Source: Bradyrhizobium sp. BRP22 (GTDB taxonomy: Bacteria > Pseudomonadota > Alphaproteobacteria > Rhizobiales > Xanthobacteraceae). From it: 64,000 bases of DNA. Location of the stretch: contig NZ_JADYVX010000009.1 in NCBI RefSeq assembly GCF_020194175.1, forward strand, positions 1 to 64,000, read 5' to 3'. Numbering within the stretch: position 1 is the first letter of the stretch; the number at the start of each line of letters is the position of its first letter. The notes beneath the pieces are model-generated. The model ran no database searches, was not told the DNA's origin, and saw nothing but the letters and a program-made list of their open reading frames with translations. Position numbers and translations under genes: made by a program. This document shows positions 35,477-43,895 of this stretch, piece by piece.

Positions 35477-37402
35477 TCAGGCGAGTTTGACGGTCTCGGT
35501 CTTGAAATCCTTGCCGAGGGTCTCGAACACCTTGGCGACGATGCTCTTGGCGTCGAGGCCGGCGCGCGCATACATCGCTGCCGGCGTATCGTGATCGAGG
35601 AACACGTCGGGCAGCACCATCGCGCGCATGCGCAGGCCGCCGTCGAGCATGCCGTTCTCGGCGAGGAACTGCATCACATGGGAGCCGAACCCGCCGATCG
35701 AGCCTTCCTCGATGGTGATCAGGATCTCGTGGTCGCGGGCGAGCTTCATGATCATCTCTTCGTCGAGCGGCTTCATGAAGCGCGCATCCGCAATCGTGGC
35801 GGAGAGGCCGTGGGCCGCGAGTTCGTCGGCGGCCTTCTCGCATTCGGCGAGGCGGGTGCCGAACGAGAGCAGGGCAACCTTCTTGCCTTCGCGGATGATG
35901 CGGCCCTTGCCGACCTCGAGGGGAATGCCGACCTCGGGCATTTCGACGCCGCGGCCTTCGCCGCGCGGATAGCGCACCGCGCTCGGGCGGTCGTTGATCG
36001 CCACCTGGGTTGCGACCATGTGCACGAGTTCGGCCTCGTCGGAGGCGGCCATGATGACGAAATTCGGCAGGCAGCCGAGATAGGCATTGTCGAACGAGCC
36101 GGCATGGGTCGCGCCGTCGGCGCCAACCAGGCCGGCGCGGTCGATCGCGAAGCGCACCGGCAGGCTCTGGATCGCGACGTCATGGACCACCTGGTCATAG
36201 CCGCGCTGCAGGAAGGTCGAGTAGATCGCGCAGAACGGCTTGTAGCCCTCGGCGGCAAGCCCGGCCGCGAAGGTCACCGCATGCTGCTCGGCGATGCCGA
36301 CGTCGAAGGTGCGGGTCGGGAACGCCTTGTTGAAGATGTCGATGCCGGTGCCGGACGGCATGGCGGCGGTGATGCCGACGACCTTGTCGTCCTTCTGGGC
36401 TTCCTTGACGAGGCTCTGGCCGAACACGTTCTGGTAGGCCGGCGCATTCGGCTTGGCCTTGGCCTGGGTGCCGGTGGCGACGTCGAACTTGACCACGGCG
36501 TGGTACTTGTCGGCGGAGGCTTCCGCCGGCGGATAGCCCTTGCCCTTCTGGGTCACGACGTGGACCAGGATCGGTCCGGTGTCCATGTCGCGGACGTTCT
36601 TCAGCACGGGCAGCAGATGGTCGAGGTTGTGGCCGTCGATCGGACCGACATAATAGAAGCCGAGTTCCTCGAACAGCGTGCCGCCGTCCATCATGAAGCC
36701 GCGGGAATATTCCTCGACGCGGTTGGCGCGGTTGGCCAGCACCTTCGGCAGGTGCTTGTTGATCTGCTTTGCCGCCTCGCGCAGCGAGCGGTAGGTCTTG
36801 CCGGAATACAGCCGCGACAGATAGGCGCTCATCGCACCGACCGGCGGGGCGATCGACATGTCGTTGTCGTTCAGGATCACGATCAGGCGCGAGTTCATGG
36901 CGCCGGCATTGTTCATGGCCTCATAGGCCATGCCCGCCGACATCGCGCCGTCGCCGATCACGGCGATCACGTTGTTGGTGCCCCCGGAGAGGTCGCGCGC
37001 CACGGCCATGCCGAGGCCGGCGGAGATCGAGGTCGAGGAATGGGCGGCGCCGAACGGATCGTAGTCGCTCTCGCTGCGCTTGGTGAAGCCGGACAGACCG
37101 CCGCCGGTGCGGAGCGTGCGGATGCGGTCGCGCCGGCCGGTCAGGATCTTGTGCGGGTAGGCCTGGTGGCCGACGTCCCAGATCAGCCGGTCGCGCGGGG
37201 TGTCGAAGATGTAGTGGATCGCGGTCGTCAGCTCGACCACACCCAAACCTGCGCCAAAGTGACCCCCGGTCACGGAAACCGCGTCGATGGTCTCCTGGCG
37301 GAGTTCGTCGGCGACTTGCCGCACCTGATCAATCTTGAGCCGGCGCAGGTCGTCGGGCGTCCGAATAGTGTCGAGAAGCGGCGTCTTACTGTATGTGGTC
37401 AC
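35477..37402 (-). CDS. dxs: 1-deoxy-D-xylulose-5-phosphate synthase
   Basis: 641 aa thiamin-dependent enzyme, first step of the MEP isoprenoid pathway and source of DXP for thiazole formation by ThiG. TPP binding is shown by [20 protein letters not shown] with ILNDNDMSI, the transketolase middle part by [17 protein letters not shown], and the C-terminal domain by [11 protein letters not shown]. Full length. First gene of a four-gene minus-strand run. Confidence 0.97.
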   Translation of the reverse strand: MTTYSKTPLLDTIRTPDDLRRLKIDQVRQVADELRQETIDAVSVTGGHFGAGLGVVELTTAIHYIFDTPRDRLIWDVGHQAYPHKILTGRRDRIRTLRTGGGLSGFTKRSESDYDPFGAAHSSTSISAGLGMAVARDLSGGTNNVIAVIGDGAMSAGMAYEAMNNAGAMNSRLIVILNDNDMSIAPPVGAMSAYLSRLYSGKTYRSLREAAKQINKHLPKVLANRANRVEEYSRGFMMDGGTLFEELGFYYVGPIDGHNLDHLLPVLKNVRDMDTGPILVHVVTQKGKGYPPAEASADKYHAVVKFDVATGTQAKAKPNAPAYQNVFGQSLVKEAQKDDKVVGITAAMPSGTGIDIFNKAFPTRTFDVGIAEQHAVTFAAGLAAEGYKPFCAIYSTFLQRGYDQVVHDVAIQSLPVRFAIDRAGLVGADGATHAGSFDNAYLGCLPNFVIMAASDEAELVHMVATQVAINDRPSAVRYPRGEGRGVEMPEVGIPLEVGKGRIIREGKKVALLSFGTRLAECEKAADELAAHGLSATIADARFMKPLDEEMIMKLARDHEILITIEEGSIGGFGSHVMQFLAENGMLDGGLRMRAMVLPDVFLDHDTPAAMYARAGLDAKSIVAKVFETLGKDFKTETVKLA

Positions 37403-37760
37403 AGCGATATTCCAGTTCTTGAGGTCAGGGCCAACGAGCCCGACCGGAGATGGGGCGCATCGATTGCGCCGTGAGAGTCCAGACGCCAGTTGCCGTCTTG
37501 GCAGGCCGGTGCCTGATTTTGAAAGCCTAGATGCACTCAGGATCGAACCACGTGATATGCATCACGCCGGTAGCTTCACCCGTCCCGGTCATTTTCGTCA
37601 GCCCTTTCAGAGGTATCCGCTGCCGCCAAATTAGCGGCAAGCTGCCCCCAAACAGCCATAGAACGGCAAGCTTTACACCAAAGCCAACCGCAAAGCCAAG
37701 CGGCCCACCCGCCAAGTTCCCGGAGGACCAGGGCGGGGGGAATTGAAAAATCTAGGTTTT
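37403..37760. other. Intergenic region upstream of dxs, with a possible decayed fragment
   Basis: 358 bases. On the minus strand between about 37527 and 37640 a short frame reads RIPLKGLTKMTGTGEATGV, then [11 protein letters not shown], which resembles the core of the small YodC/DUF2158 family (LKSGGPxMTVxG ... WFD). Codon use there is not typical of a live gene. Otherwise nothing is seen beyond possible promoter sequence for dxs. Confidence 0.4.
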
Positions 37761-39059
37761 TTAACCGCGGCGACGGGCGGAAGGTTCCAACTCAAGCAAA
37801 TTCCCGCTAGCCGTGTCGTTCGCGCCGCACTGCTCGATCTGCCGCCAAGCCCGCTCGCGGGCCGCCGGATCGCCGATCGCAACGTCCAGGGCTGCCTTCG
37901 GAAATTCCATCCGCTCCTTCAGCGGCACCGGCCCGCACACGATCATGAAGAAATCGTATGGGTGCGGGCGCTCATTAGCCATCACGAACTGGAAATGCAC
38001 CCGGAAGAAGTACCAGCGGAAGGTATTGTAGTGTTCGGGCTTGACGATGTCGCGGAAGCGGACCGGCACGATGGTCGGATTGCGCCTCTCGTCGCCGAGT
38101 TTGATGCCGTGGCCTGAGATCGGATCGAACTGGTAGAAGTTCATCACGTCCTTGCGGGCCTGACAGTCGACCCATTCGATCGAAGGCTCCAGCGCCAGCA
38201 GCCGCAAATGGTCGCGAAAATCCTGCGACACCTTGTGAAAGCCCACGATAGGAAGATTGCCGCCGATGGTGAGCAGCACCACGCGGGGGCCGTGGCGGCC
38301 GAGCGACGGGTCGCACTTCAGCGCCCGCGCCAATATCTCGGTCCCCAGGAACGATCCCGAGCTGTGGCCGACCAGCACGATCTCGTCGGCGTCGCTCGTG
38401 CGCGCGACCTTGATGAGGTGTTGCGCAAAGCGGTCGATGCGCTCGTCCCATTCCGGCCGCTGTCGGTGCGAGAACTCCCAGGTCCAGATCGTATCTGACA
38501 GCAGATAGAGCACGTAGGTGTTCTTTTCGGTGTATTTCAGCACCGTGCCGATCAGGGCGACGAAGATGGCGGTCGCCGCGGCAACGCTGAACAGATCGGG
38601 GATGCCGATCGCATTGAGGCCTTGTTCGAACACGAACGCGACTGCCGCAGTGCACAAGGCCTCCAGCAGCAGCACGACATGCGGATAGGTGATGAACGCC
38701 GTGAAACGCCAGTTCGCCCGCGTGAACCGCGCGATCGTGCCGGTGAAGACCAGCCCCCAATAGATCCAGACGGCATGAAACACGGTGCGCCAGATCGGCG
38801 CGGCGAGGTCGCGCTGAATGAAATCCTCGAATCGAAGGAAATCGTAGGAGGTGCGGGTCTGCCAGTCGGCCGCCTTGGTCTCGATGGTCCATGACGCGAT
38901 CTCGTCGTCGGGAGCGACCGTCGGCCGGCTTATGGTGGCCGATAGCTGATAGAGGCGGCTGAATTTCCGCAGTTCGGTCCTGAACATGCGATAGTACTGC
39001 GCGAGGCCGCGCGGATCATACCCCTGGATATAAATGATATGGCGGTGCCGAACGCGCAC
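37761..39059 (-). CDS. Membrane-anchored alpha/beta-hydrolase-like protein
   Basis: 432 aa from the GTG at 39059, which follows CTGGGGACAG; a TTG 17 codons upstream is also open. The N-terminus HIIYIQGYDPRGLAQYYRMF opens an alpha/beta fold that is interrupted by three hydrophobic segments (about 88-108, 120-145 and 155-175), then resumes at the nucleophile elbow G-H-S233-S-G in IVLVGHSSGSFLG. The catalytic acid and His are not obvious. Such membrane-split serine hydrolases are poorly known; the substrate is unknown. Confidence 0.75.
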   Translation of the reverse strand: MRVRHRHIIYIQGYDPRGLAQYYRMFRTELRKFSRLYQLSATISRPTVAPDDEIASWTIETKAADWQTRTSYDFLRFEDFIQRDLAAPIWRTVFHAVWIYWGLVFTGTIARFTRANWRFTAFITYPHVVLLLEALCTAAVAFVFEQGLNAIGIPDLFSVAAATAIFVALIGTVLKYTEKNTYVLYLLSDTIWTWEFSHRQRPEWDERIDRFAQHLIKVARTSDADEIVLVGHSSGSFLGTEILARALKCDPSLGRHGPRVVLLTIGGNLPIVGFHKVSQDFRDHLRLLALEPSIEWVDCQARKDVMNFYQFDPISGHGIKLGDERRNPTIVPVRFRDIVKPEHYNTFRWYFFRVHFQFVMANERPHPYDFFMIVCGPVPLKERMEFPKAALDVAIGDPAARERAWRQIEQCGANDTASGNLLELEPSARRRG

Positions 39060-39198
39060 GTACTGTCCCCAGATGACGTCGGGACTATAGCAGCCAGCGC
39101 CACGCGCCAAGAGCTATTTCGCTCGACTCTGGGGAAGACCGGCGAATTCGCCCGATGTTCTTGACGGTTGCGACGCAGCGCCGCGCTCGGATGGCGCT

Positions 39199-39468
39199 TT
39201 ACTGTACGTCGAGCGGCTCGGTTCCGGTGGGCTGACCGCTGGCGTCGGTCGTGATCTTGTCGACGCGCGCTTCGGCCTGCCGCAGCAATTCCTCGCAGCG
39301 GCGCTTCAACGCCTCGCCGCGTTCATATATGGCGACCGATTCCTCAAGTGGCACCTTGCCCTCCTCAAGCCGCCTGACGATCGATTCAAGTTCCTCCATC
39401 GCGCGTTCGAAGGAGAGCTTCTTGACGTCGACCTTGTTGTTTTCGACTTGGGTGGTGTTTTCGGCCAT
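39199..39468 (-). CDS. xseB: Exodeoxyribonuclease VII small subunit
   Basis: 89 aa. The coiled-coil core [52 protein letters not shown] is diagnostic. It binds XseA, not in this window, to degrade single-stranded DNA. It lies 92 bases after the HDAC-family gene on the same strand, an arrangement common in Rhizobiales. Confidence 0.95.
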   Translation of the reverse strand: MAENTTQVENNKVDVKKLSFERAMEELESIVRRLEEGKVPLEESVAIYERGEALKRRCEELLRQAEARVDKITTDASGQPTGTEPLDVQ

Positions 39469-39559
39469 TACTCGCGTTTCCCGATTCGCGTTTTTCGGCT
39501 GCGCCCCGTTCCCGGCGCAGAATCAAAGCAATTTTCTGCGGAAGTATTGTGGCGCCGAT

Positions 39560-40486
39560 TTATGCGCCCATCAATGCGGTGACATGCGCGGCCACCGACT
39601 CTTTCAGTCCCTGCAGATCATAGCCGCCTTCGAGCACGGAGACCACCCGTCCATCGGCGTGCCGATCAGCGAGATCCAGAAGCTTGTGCGTCACCCAACC
39701 GAAATCCTCGGCCCTGAGGTTGAGCGAGGCAAGCGGATCCCGGTAATGCGCGTCGAAGCCCGCGGAGATGATGACGAGCTCGGGCCCGAATTTTTCCAGT
39801 TGCGGCAGGATCAGATTGTCGAACGCCGAGCGGAACTGCGCGCCGCCATCTTCGGGCGCGAGCGGCGCATTGACGATGGTGTCGTGCTCGCCGCGCTCGC
39901 CGCGGCTGCCGGTGCCTGGAAACAGCGGCATCTGATGCGTGGAGCAATACATCACGGTCGGATCGGCCCAGAAGATATCCTGGGTGCCGTTGCCGTGATG
40001 AACGTCGAAATCGACCACGGCGACACGACCGATGCCGAACTTGCGCTGGGCGTGGCGCGCGGCGATTGCGGCGTTGTCGAAGAAGCAGAAGCCCATCGGC
40101 CGGCTGGCTTCGGCATGGTGGCCCGGCGGCCGAACAGCGACGAAAGCATTCTGATGCTCGCCCGACAACACGGCATCCGCGGCCGCAACGGCGCCACCGA
40201 CGCCACGCATCACAGCTTCCCAGGTGCCCGGCGACATCGAGGTATCGCCATCGATGTAAACCAGGCCGGAGGTTGGAGCGACGTGCCGGAGTTCGCCGAC
40301 GTATAGCTCGCCATGGCAGAGCATGACGGAATCAAGGCTGCCTTCCGGCGCTTCGCCGCGCGACAGCGCCGAGAAGCGCTCTTCCCCGAGCACCTCCGCG
40401 ACCGCACGCAACCGGTCGGGGCGTTCGGGGTGGCCTGGAGGCGTCAGGTGATCGAGGCAGGCGGGATGCGTCAGAAGAAGGGTCAT
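39560..40486 (-). CDS. Histone deacetylase family protein (acetylpolyamine/AcuC type)
   Basis: 308 aa zinc hydrolase. RPPGHHAEASRPMGFCFFDNAAIAA has the catalytic His pair, and VAVVDFDVHHGNGTQDIFW gives zinc ligands Asp and His; IISAGFDAHYRDPLASLNL supplies the last Asp. Bacterial members deacetylate polyamines, acetoin enzymes or small amides. The N-terminus HPERPDRLRAV is typical. The substrate is uncertain. Confidence 0.92.
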   Translation of the reverse strand: MTLLLTHPACLDHLTPPGHPERPDRLRAVAEVLGEERFSALSRGEAPEGSLDSVMLCHGELYVGELRHVAPTSGLVYIDGDTSMSPGTWEAVMRGVGGAVAAADAVLSGEHQNAFVAVRPPGHHAEASRPMGFCFFDNAAIAARHAQRKFGIGRVAVVDFDVHHGNGTQDIFWADPTVMYCSTHQMPLFPGTGSRGERGEHDTIVNAPLAPEDGGAQFRSAFDNLILPQLEKFGPELVIISAGFDAHYRDPLASLNLRAEDFGWVTHKLLDLADRHADGRVVSVLEGGYDLQGLKESVAAHVTALMGA

Positions 40487-40570
40487 GCAGGTTTCCGGCG
40501 CATGCGCTGCGCGTTCTTGCCAGTAAGACCCTATTTAGGCGTTCAACCGCCGCAGCGAAAGCCCCGCAGC

Positions 40571-40654
40571 CCCGGGGGTGGAGCGAAGCGTAACCCGGGA
40601 AACCCCCGCGCCGATCGAAGATACCCGGGTTGCGCTTCGCTCCACCCGGGCTAC
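40571..40654. repeat. Family C repeats, inverted pair
   Basis: Two family C elements in opposite orientation: GGGGTGGAGCGAAGCGTAAC then CCGGG at about 40571-40599, and CCCGGGTTGCGCTTCGCTCC then ACCCGGGCTAC at 40623-40654. Together they make a long inverted repeat between the HDAC gene upstream region and the 5'-nucleotidase stop. Confidence 0.8.
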
Positions 40655-40657
40655 AGG

Positions 40658-42322
40658 TCAATTGACCCGCTCGATCCGATGACCTGCGACCGGCCCGACC
40701 GGGCTGTTCGCCTGGAAATAGGCCTGGAGGGCATCGACGTCATAGGGACCGGTCACCGGCGCCCGGCCTTCTTTCAGGACCGTGAAGCCGTCGCCGCCGA
40801 GCGAGAGGAAATTGTTGACCGTCACCCGGTAGCTCGCGACAGGGTCGATCGGTACGCCATTCAGCGTCATCCGTTCGGCGATGATGCGCTCGCCGTCGCC
40901 CTTGCTCGCATCCCAGGCATAGGCGAACCCTTTCGACACCTGCAGGATCCGCGGGCGCTTCGGGTCGAGCCATTGCTGTTCGAGCGTGTCCTTGATCTGC
41001 TTGCCGGTGAGCGTCAGCGTGATCAACTGGTTGCGAAACGGCTGGCTCGAGAACAGGTCGGCGTAGGTGACGGGGCCGTTCTCTCTCCGCGCAATATCGG
41101 TGCGCACGCCGCCGGGATTGGTGAAGGCGATCACGGCTCCGCCTTTGTCCGGCGCACTCGTTGCGGCGAGCTGGGCGTCGGCGATGACGTCGCCGAGCGC
41201 GCTTTCGCCGGCCTGGTTCGGCGCGCGCGACAGCGTTTCCGTCACCGAGCCCGCCGGACGGTTGGCGATCGGCGCGGCGAGCTTGTCATAGGCGTCAATC
41301 AGCGCGGTTTGATTCGGATCCTTGGCCAGCGTCTGGCTGCGGACGATGGTGTTCTCGGCCTTGGCGCTGATGACGTCACGCGTCTTCGGATCGAGCTTGA
41401 GGTCGATCGCGGTGACCAGCGTGCCGTATTTGTCGCCGGAGGTGACGAGCCGGCCGTCGATGTCGCAGACATAGGCCTGATGGGTGTGGCCGGAGATCAC
41501 GACGTCGACCGCGCGGTCGAGCTTCTTGACGATGTCGACGATCGGGCCGGAGATGCCGGGGCATTCATTGTAGTCGCCGGTCGGGACGCCGCCTTCATGG
41601 ATCAGCACCACGATCGCCTCGACGCCGCGCGCCTTCAATTCCGGAATGAGCGCATTCACCGTCTCGGCTTCATCGCGGAATTCGAGTCCGGCAGCGCTCG
41701 CCGGCGAGATAATGTTCGGTGTGCCCTTCAGCGTCAGGCCGATGAAGGCGACCGGGATGCCCTCGAACTCCCTGATTTCGTAGGGCGGAAACACCGTCTT
41801 GCCGGTGGCCTTCTCGAAGGTGCTCGCGGCGAGATAGTGGAATTTCGCGCCGAGGAAGGGATGAGGACCCTGGCATTTGTCGATGGGATGGCAGCCGCCA
41901 TTCTGCATCCGCCGCAATTCGTCCATGCCCTCGTCGAACTCGTGATTGCCGACAGAAGCGACCTCGAGCCCCATGATCGACAGCGACTCGATGGTCGGCT
42001 CGTCATGGAACATCGCCGACAGGAACGGGCTCGCCCCGATCAGGTCGCCGGCGGCGACGAAGATCGCGTTCTTGTGTCCTTCGCGCAGTTGCCGCACCAA
42101 GGTCGCCATGTGCTCGGCACCGCCGGCCGGCACCACGATCTTCTTGGCCTTGTCGTCGGGATCGCTGATCCGGATGCCACCCGGCGGCGGCCGCAGATAG
42201 CCGTGGAAGTCGTTGATCGCGAGGATGCGAAGATCGACCGCCGCGCCGGTTTGGGCCTGGCAGGGCGCAAGGGCAAATCCAGCCAGCAGAGCTAGCGCTG
42301 CAAGGGTATGATGGAATCTCAT
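40658..42322 (-). CDS. 5'-nucleotidase / 2',3'-cyclic phosphodiesterase (UshA-like)
   Basis: 554 aa from the ATG at 42322, giving a signal peptide (MRFHHTLAALALLAGFALAPCQAQ). The metallophosphatase half has LAINDFHGYL, VGNHEFDEGMDEL, and ISGHTHQAYVC; the substrate-binding half has NPGGVRTDI and RILQVSKGFAYAWDASK with VNNFLSLGGDGF. It hydrolyses nucleotides in the periplasm. Full length for the family. Confidence 0.93.
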   Translation of the reverse strand: MRFHHTLAALALLAGFALAPCQAQTGAAVDLRILAINDFHGYLRPPPGGIRISDPDDKAKKIVVPAGGAEHMATLVRQLREGHKNAIFVAAGDLIGASPFLSAMFHDEPTIESLSIMGLEVASVGNHEFDEGMDELRRMQNGGCHPIDKCQGPHPFLGAKFHYLAASTFEKATGKTVFPPYEIREFEGIPVAFIGLTLKGTPNIISPASAAGLEFRDEAETVNALIPELKARGVEAIVVLIHEGGVPTGDYNECPGISGPIVDIVKKLDRAVDVVISGHTHQAYVCDIDGRLVTSGDKYGTLVTAIDLKLDPKTRDVISAKAENTIVRSQTLAKDPNQTALIDAYDKLAAPIANRPAGSVTETLSRAPNQAGESALGDVIADAQLAATSAPDKGGAVIAFTNPGGVRTDIARRENGPVTYADLFSSQPFRNQLITLTLTGKQIKDTLEQQWLDPKRPRILQVSKGFAYAWDASKGDGERIIAERMTLNGVPIDPVASYRVTVNNFLSLGGDGFTVLKEGRAPVTGPYDVDALQAYFQANSPVGPVAGHRIERVN

Positions 42323-42368
42323 GAGGCGACTATGGATAAGCGCCGCAACCATTTTGCGACGTCACGGA

Positions 42369-43130
42369 TCAATTCTGCTTGCGCGTCAAGAATGCCTTGA
42401 AGGCGGCGATCGCTTCCTTGGAGCGCATCCGCTCGCCGAACAGATGGGCCTCCTGGTCGATCCGCCGGGTCAGGTCCTCCGGTGGGAGTCTTATCAGCTT
42501 GCGTGCGATCGCGACCGCGTCGGCCGGCAGCGCACAGATCTCGCGCGCCGCTTTCCGCGCTTCGGCTTCGGTGTGGCCCGGAGCCACCACGGCATTGACG
42601 AAGCCGGCGACGCGGGCGTCGTCGGCGTCCATGGTGCGGCCCATCACCAGCATTTCGAAGGCGCGCTGGTGCCCCATCGTGCGCGGCATCAACAGGCTCG
42701 AGGCGCCCTCGGGCACCAGTCCGAGATGGATGAACGGCGTCGAGAATGTCGCGGTGTTGCTGGCGAGCACATAGTCGCAATGGAACAGCATGGTGGTGCC
42801 GATGCCGATCGCGATCCCGTCGACGGCGGCGATGATTGGCTTGACGTTGTGCGCCAGCGAGTAGAGGAATTTGACCGCGCCGGAGGTGCGCACCGCGTCG
42901 GGATTGGCGGTGCCTTGCTTGACGAAATCCTCGACATCATTGCCCGCGGTGAACACGCCGGAGCCACCCGTGATGATGAGGCAGCGGATGTTCGGATTGT
43001 TCTGCGCGGTGTCGATCGCATCGCTCATCGCGCGATACATCTGCTCGGTGATCGCGTTCTTCTTCTCGGGCCGACGCATCGTGATCACGCGCGTTGCGGC
43101 TTCGTCGGTAACGATGAGGTGCCCGGTCAT
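42369..43130 (-). CDS. Enoyl-CoA hydratase/isomerase family protein
   Basis: 253 aa from the ATG at 43130. Crotonase fold: ITGGSGVFTAGNDVEDF supplies part of the oxyanion hole, and AAVDGIAIGIGTTMLFHCDYVLAS the second part, with LGLVPEGASSLLMPR after it. Catalytic Glu residues of true hydratases are not clearly conserved (one is in VPEGAS), so hydratase or isomerase activity is open. It probably serves acyl-CoA breakdown with the nearby acyl-CoA dehydrogenase. Confidence 0.88.
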   Translation of the reverse strand: MTGHLIVTDEAATRVITMRRPEKKNAITEQMYRAMSDAIDTAQNNPNIRCLIITGGSGVFTAGNDVEDFVKQGTANPDAVRTSGAVKFLYSLAHNVKPIIAAVDGIAIGIGTTMLFHCDYVLASNTATFSTPFIHLGLVPEGASSLLMPRTMGHQRAFEMLVMGRTMDADDARVAGFVNAVVAPGHTEAEARKAAREICALPADAVAIARKLIRLPPEDLTRRIDQEAHLFGERMRSKEAIAAFKAFLTRKQN

Positions 43131-43300
43131 CAAGCGGTCCCTTGCGGAGGCGGCCACATTGCCGCCGGCGAACGATCGGCAATTCTACATGATCTTCGGT
43201 CGGCTCCCAACGTCCCGCCCGGCTTTCCCACGCTCTTGTCATTCCGGGATGCAGGCAGATCACATGGGCGCGCAATCCGCCCGCCCGCAGGCGCCGACGA

Positions 43301-43864
43301 TCACGACCGCCACACGGTGTCTTCGGTCCAACCAAGGCTGGCGAATTCGGCGGCCCGGAGCGGGGCTTCTCCCTCCGAAAAGAACTCATCGAGCTGAGGC
43401 GGCGCGGCGGCCGTTCCGGACAGCATCGCGTGCGCCTGGCCGCGATGATGGATCTGGTGCTGGAACAGATGCATGAGGAGGCGGTCGCGACGTTCGGTCT
43501 GTACGGACGTGTCGCGATTGACCCGCACGATGCCGTTCAGCAGGTCAGGCGTCAGTCCATTGCAGATCGCGATCAGGCGCCCGTCGATGGCCGCTTGAGC
43601 AGGCTGCAGCTCGGCGACGGTTCGACATGGCACTTCGTTTTCCCAGGCTTGCGGCCCGAGCCATCCGCCTTCGAGCGCATCCACGTAGAACAGGTCGATG
43701 ACGTAGATGTGGTTCAAGGTCCGCTGCAGGCTTGGAAAGAAGCCGGTCCGCTCGGCCTCAAAATCCTCCTGGCTCAGCTTTGCGCAGGCCGTGAGTAGCC
43801 GATGGTTGGCCCACGCATTGTTGTAGGCGAAAGCGCGATAGGTCTGAACAAGTCCGGCTGTCAC
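43301..43864 (-). CDS. DinB family protein
   Basis: 187 aa four-helix bundle of the DinB/YfiT superfamily: YNNAWANHRLLTACAKLSQEDFEAER, then LNHIYVIDLFYVDALEG and LLMHLFQHQIHHRGQAHAML. The metal site is probably the His of LNHIY together with the two His of HQIHHRGQ. Members are metal-dependent thiol transferases or of unknown function. 140+ bases separate it from the enoyl-CoA hydratase gene. Confidence 0.9.
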   Translation of the reverse strand: MTAGLVQTYRAFAYNNAWANHRLLTACAKLSQEDFEAERTGFFPSLQRTLNHIYVIDLFYVDALEGGWLGPQAWENEVPCRTVAELQPAQAAIDGRLIAICNGLTPDLLNGIVRVNRDTSVQTERRDRLLMHLFQHQIHHRGQAHAMLSGTAAAPPQLDEFFSEGEAPLRAAEFASLGWTEDTVWRS

Positions 43865-43895
43865 GGCTGTTCCCCATGCGAAGATGGTGCCAGGA

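Noticed and set aside
35591..37474. 627-codon frame opposite dxs
   Set aside because: Antisense of dxs; no ribosome site, no domain.
40313..42295. 660-codon frame opposite the 5'-nucleotidase
   Set aside because: Antisense; composition and lack of motifs.
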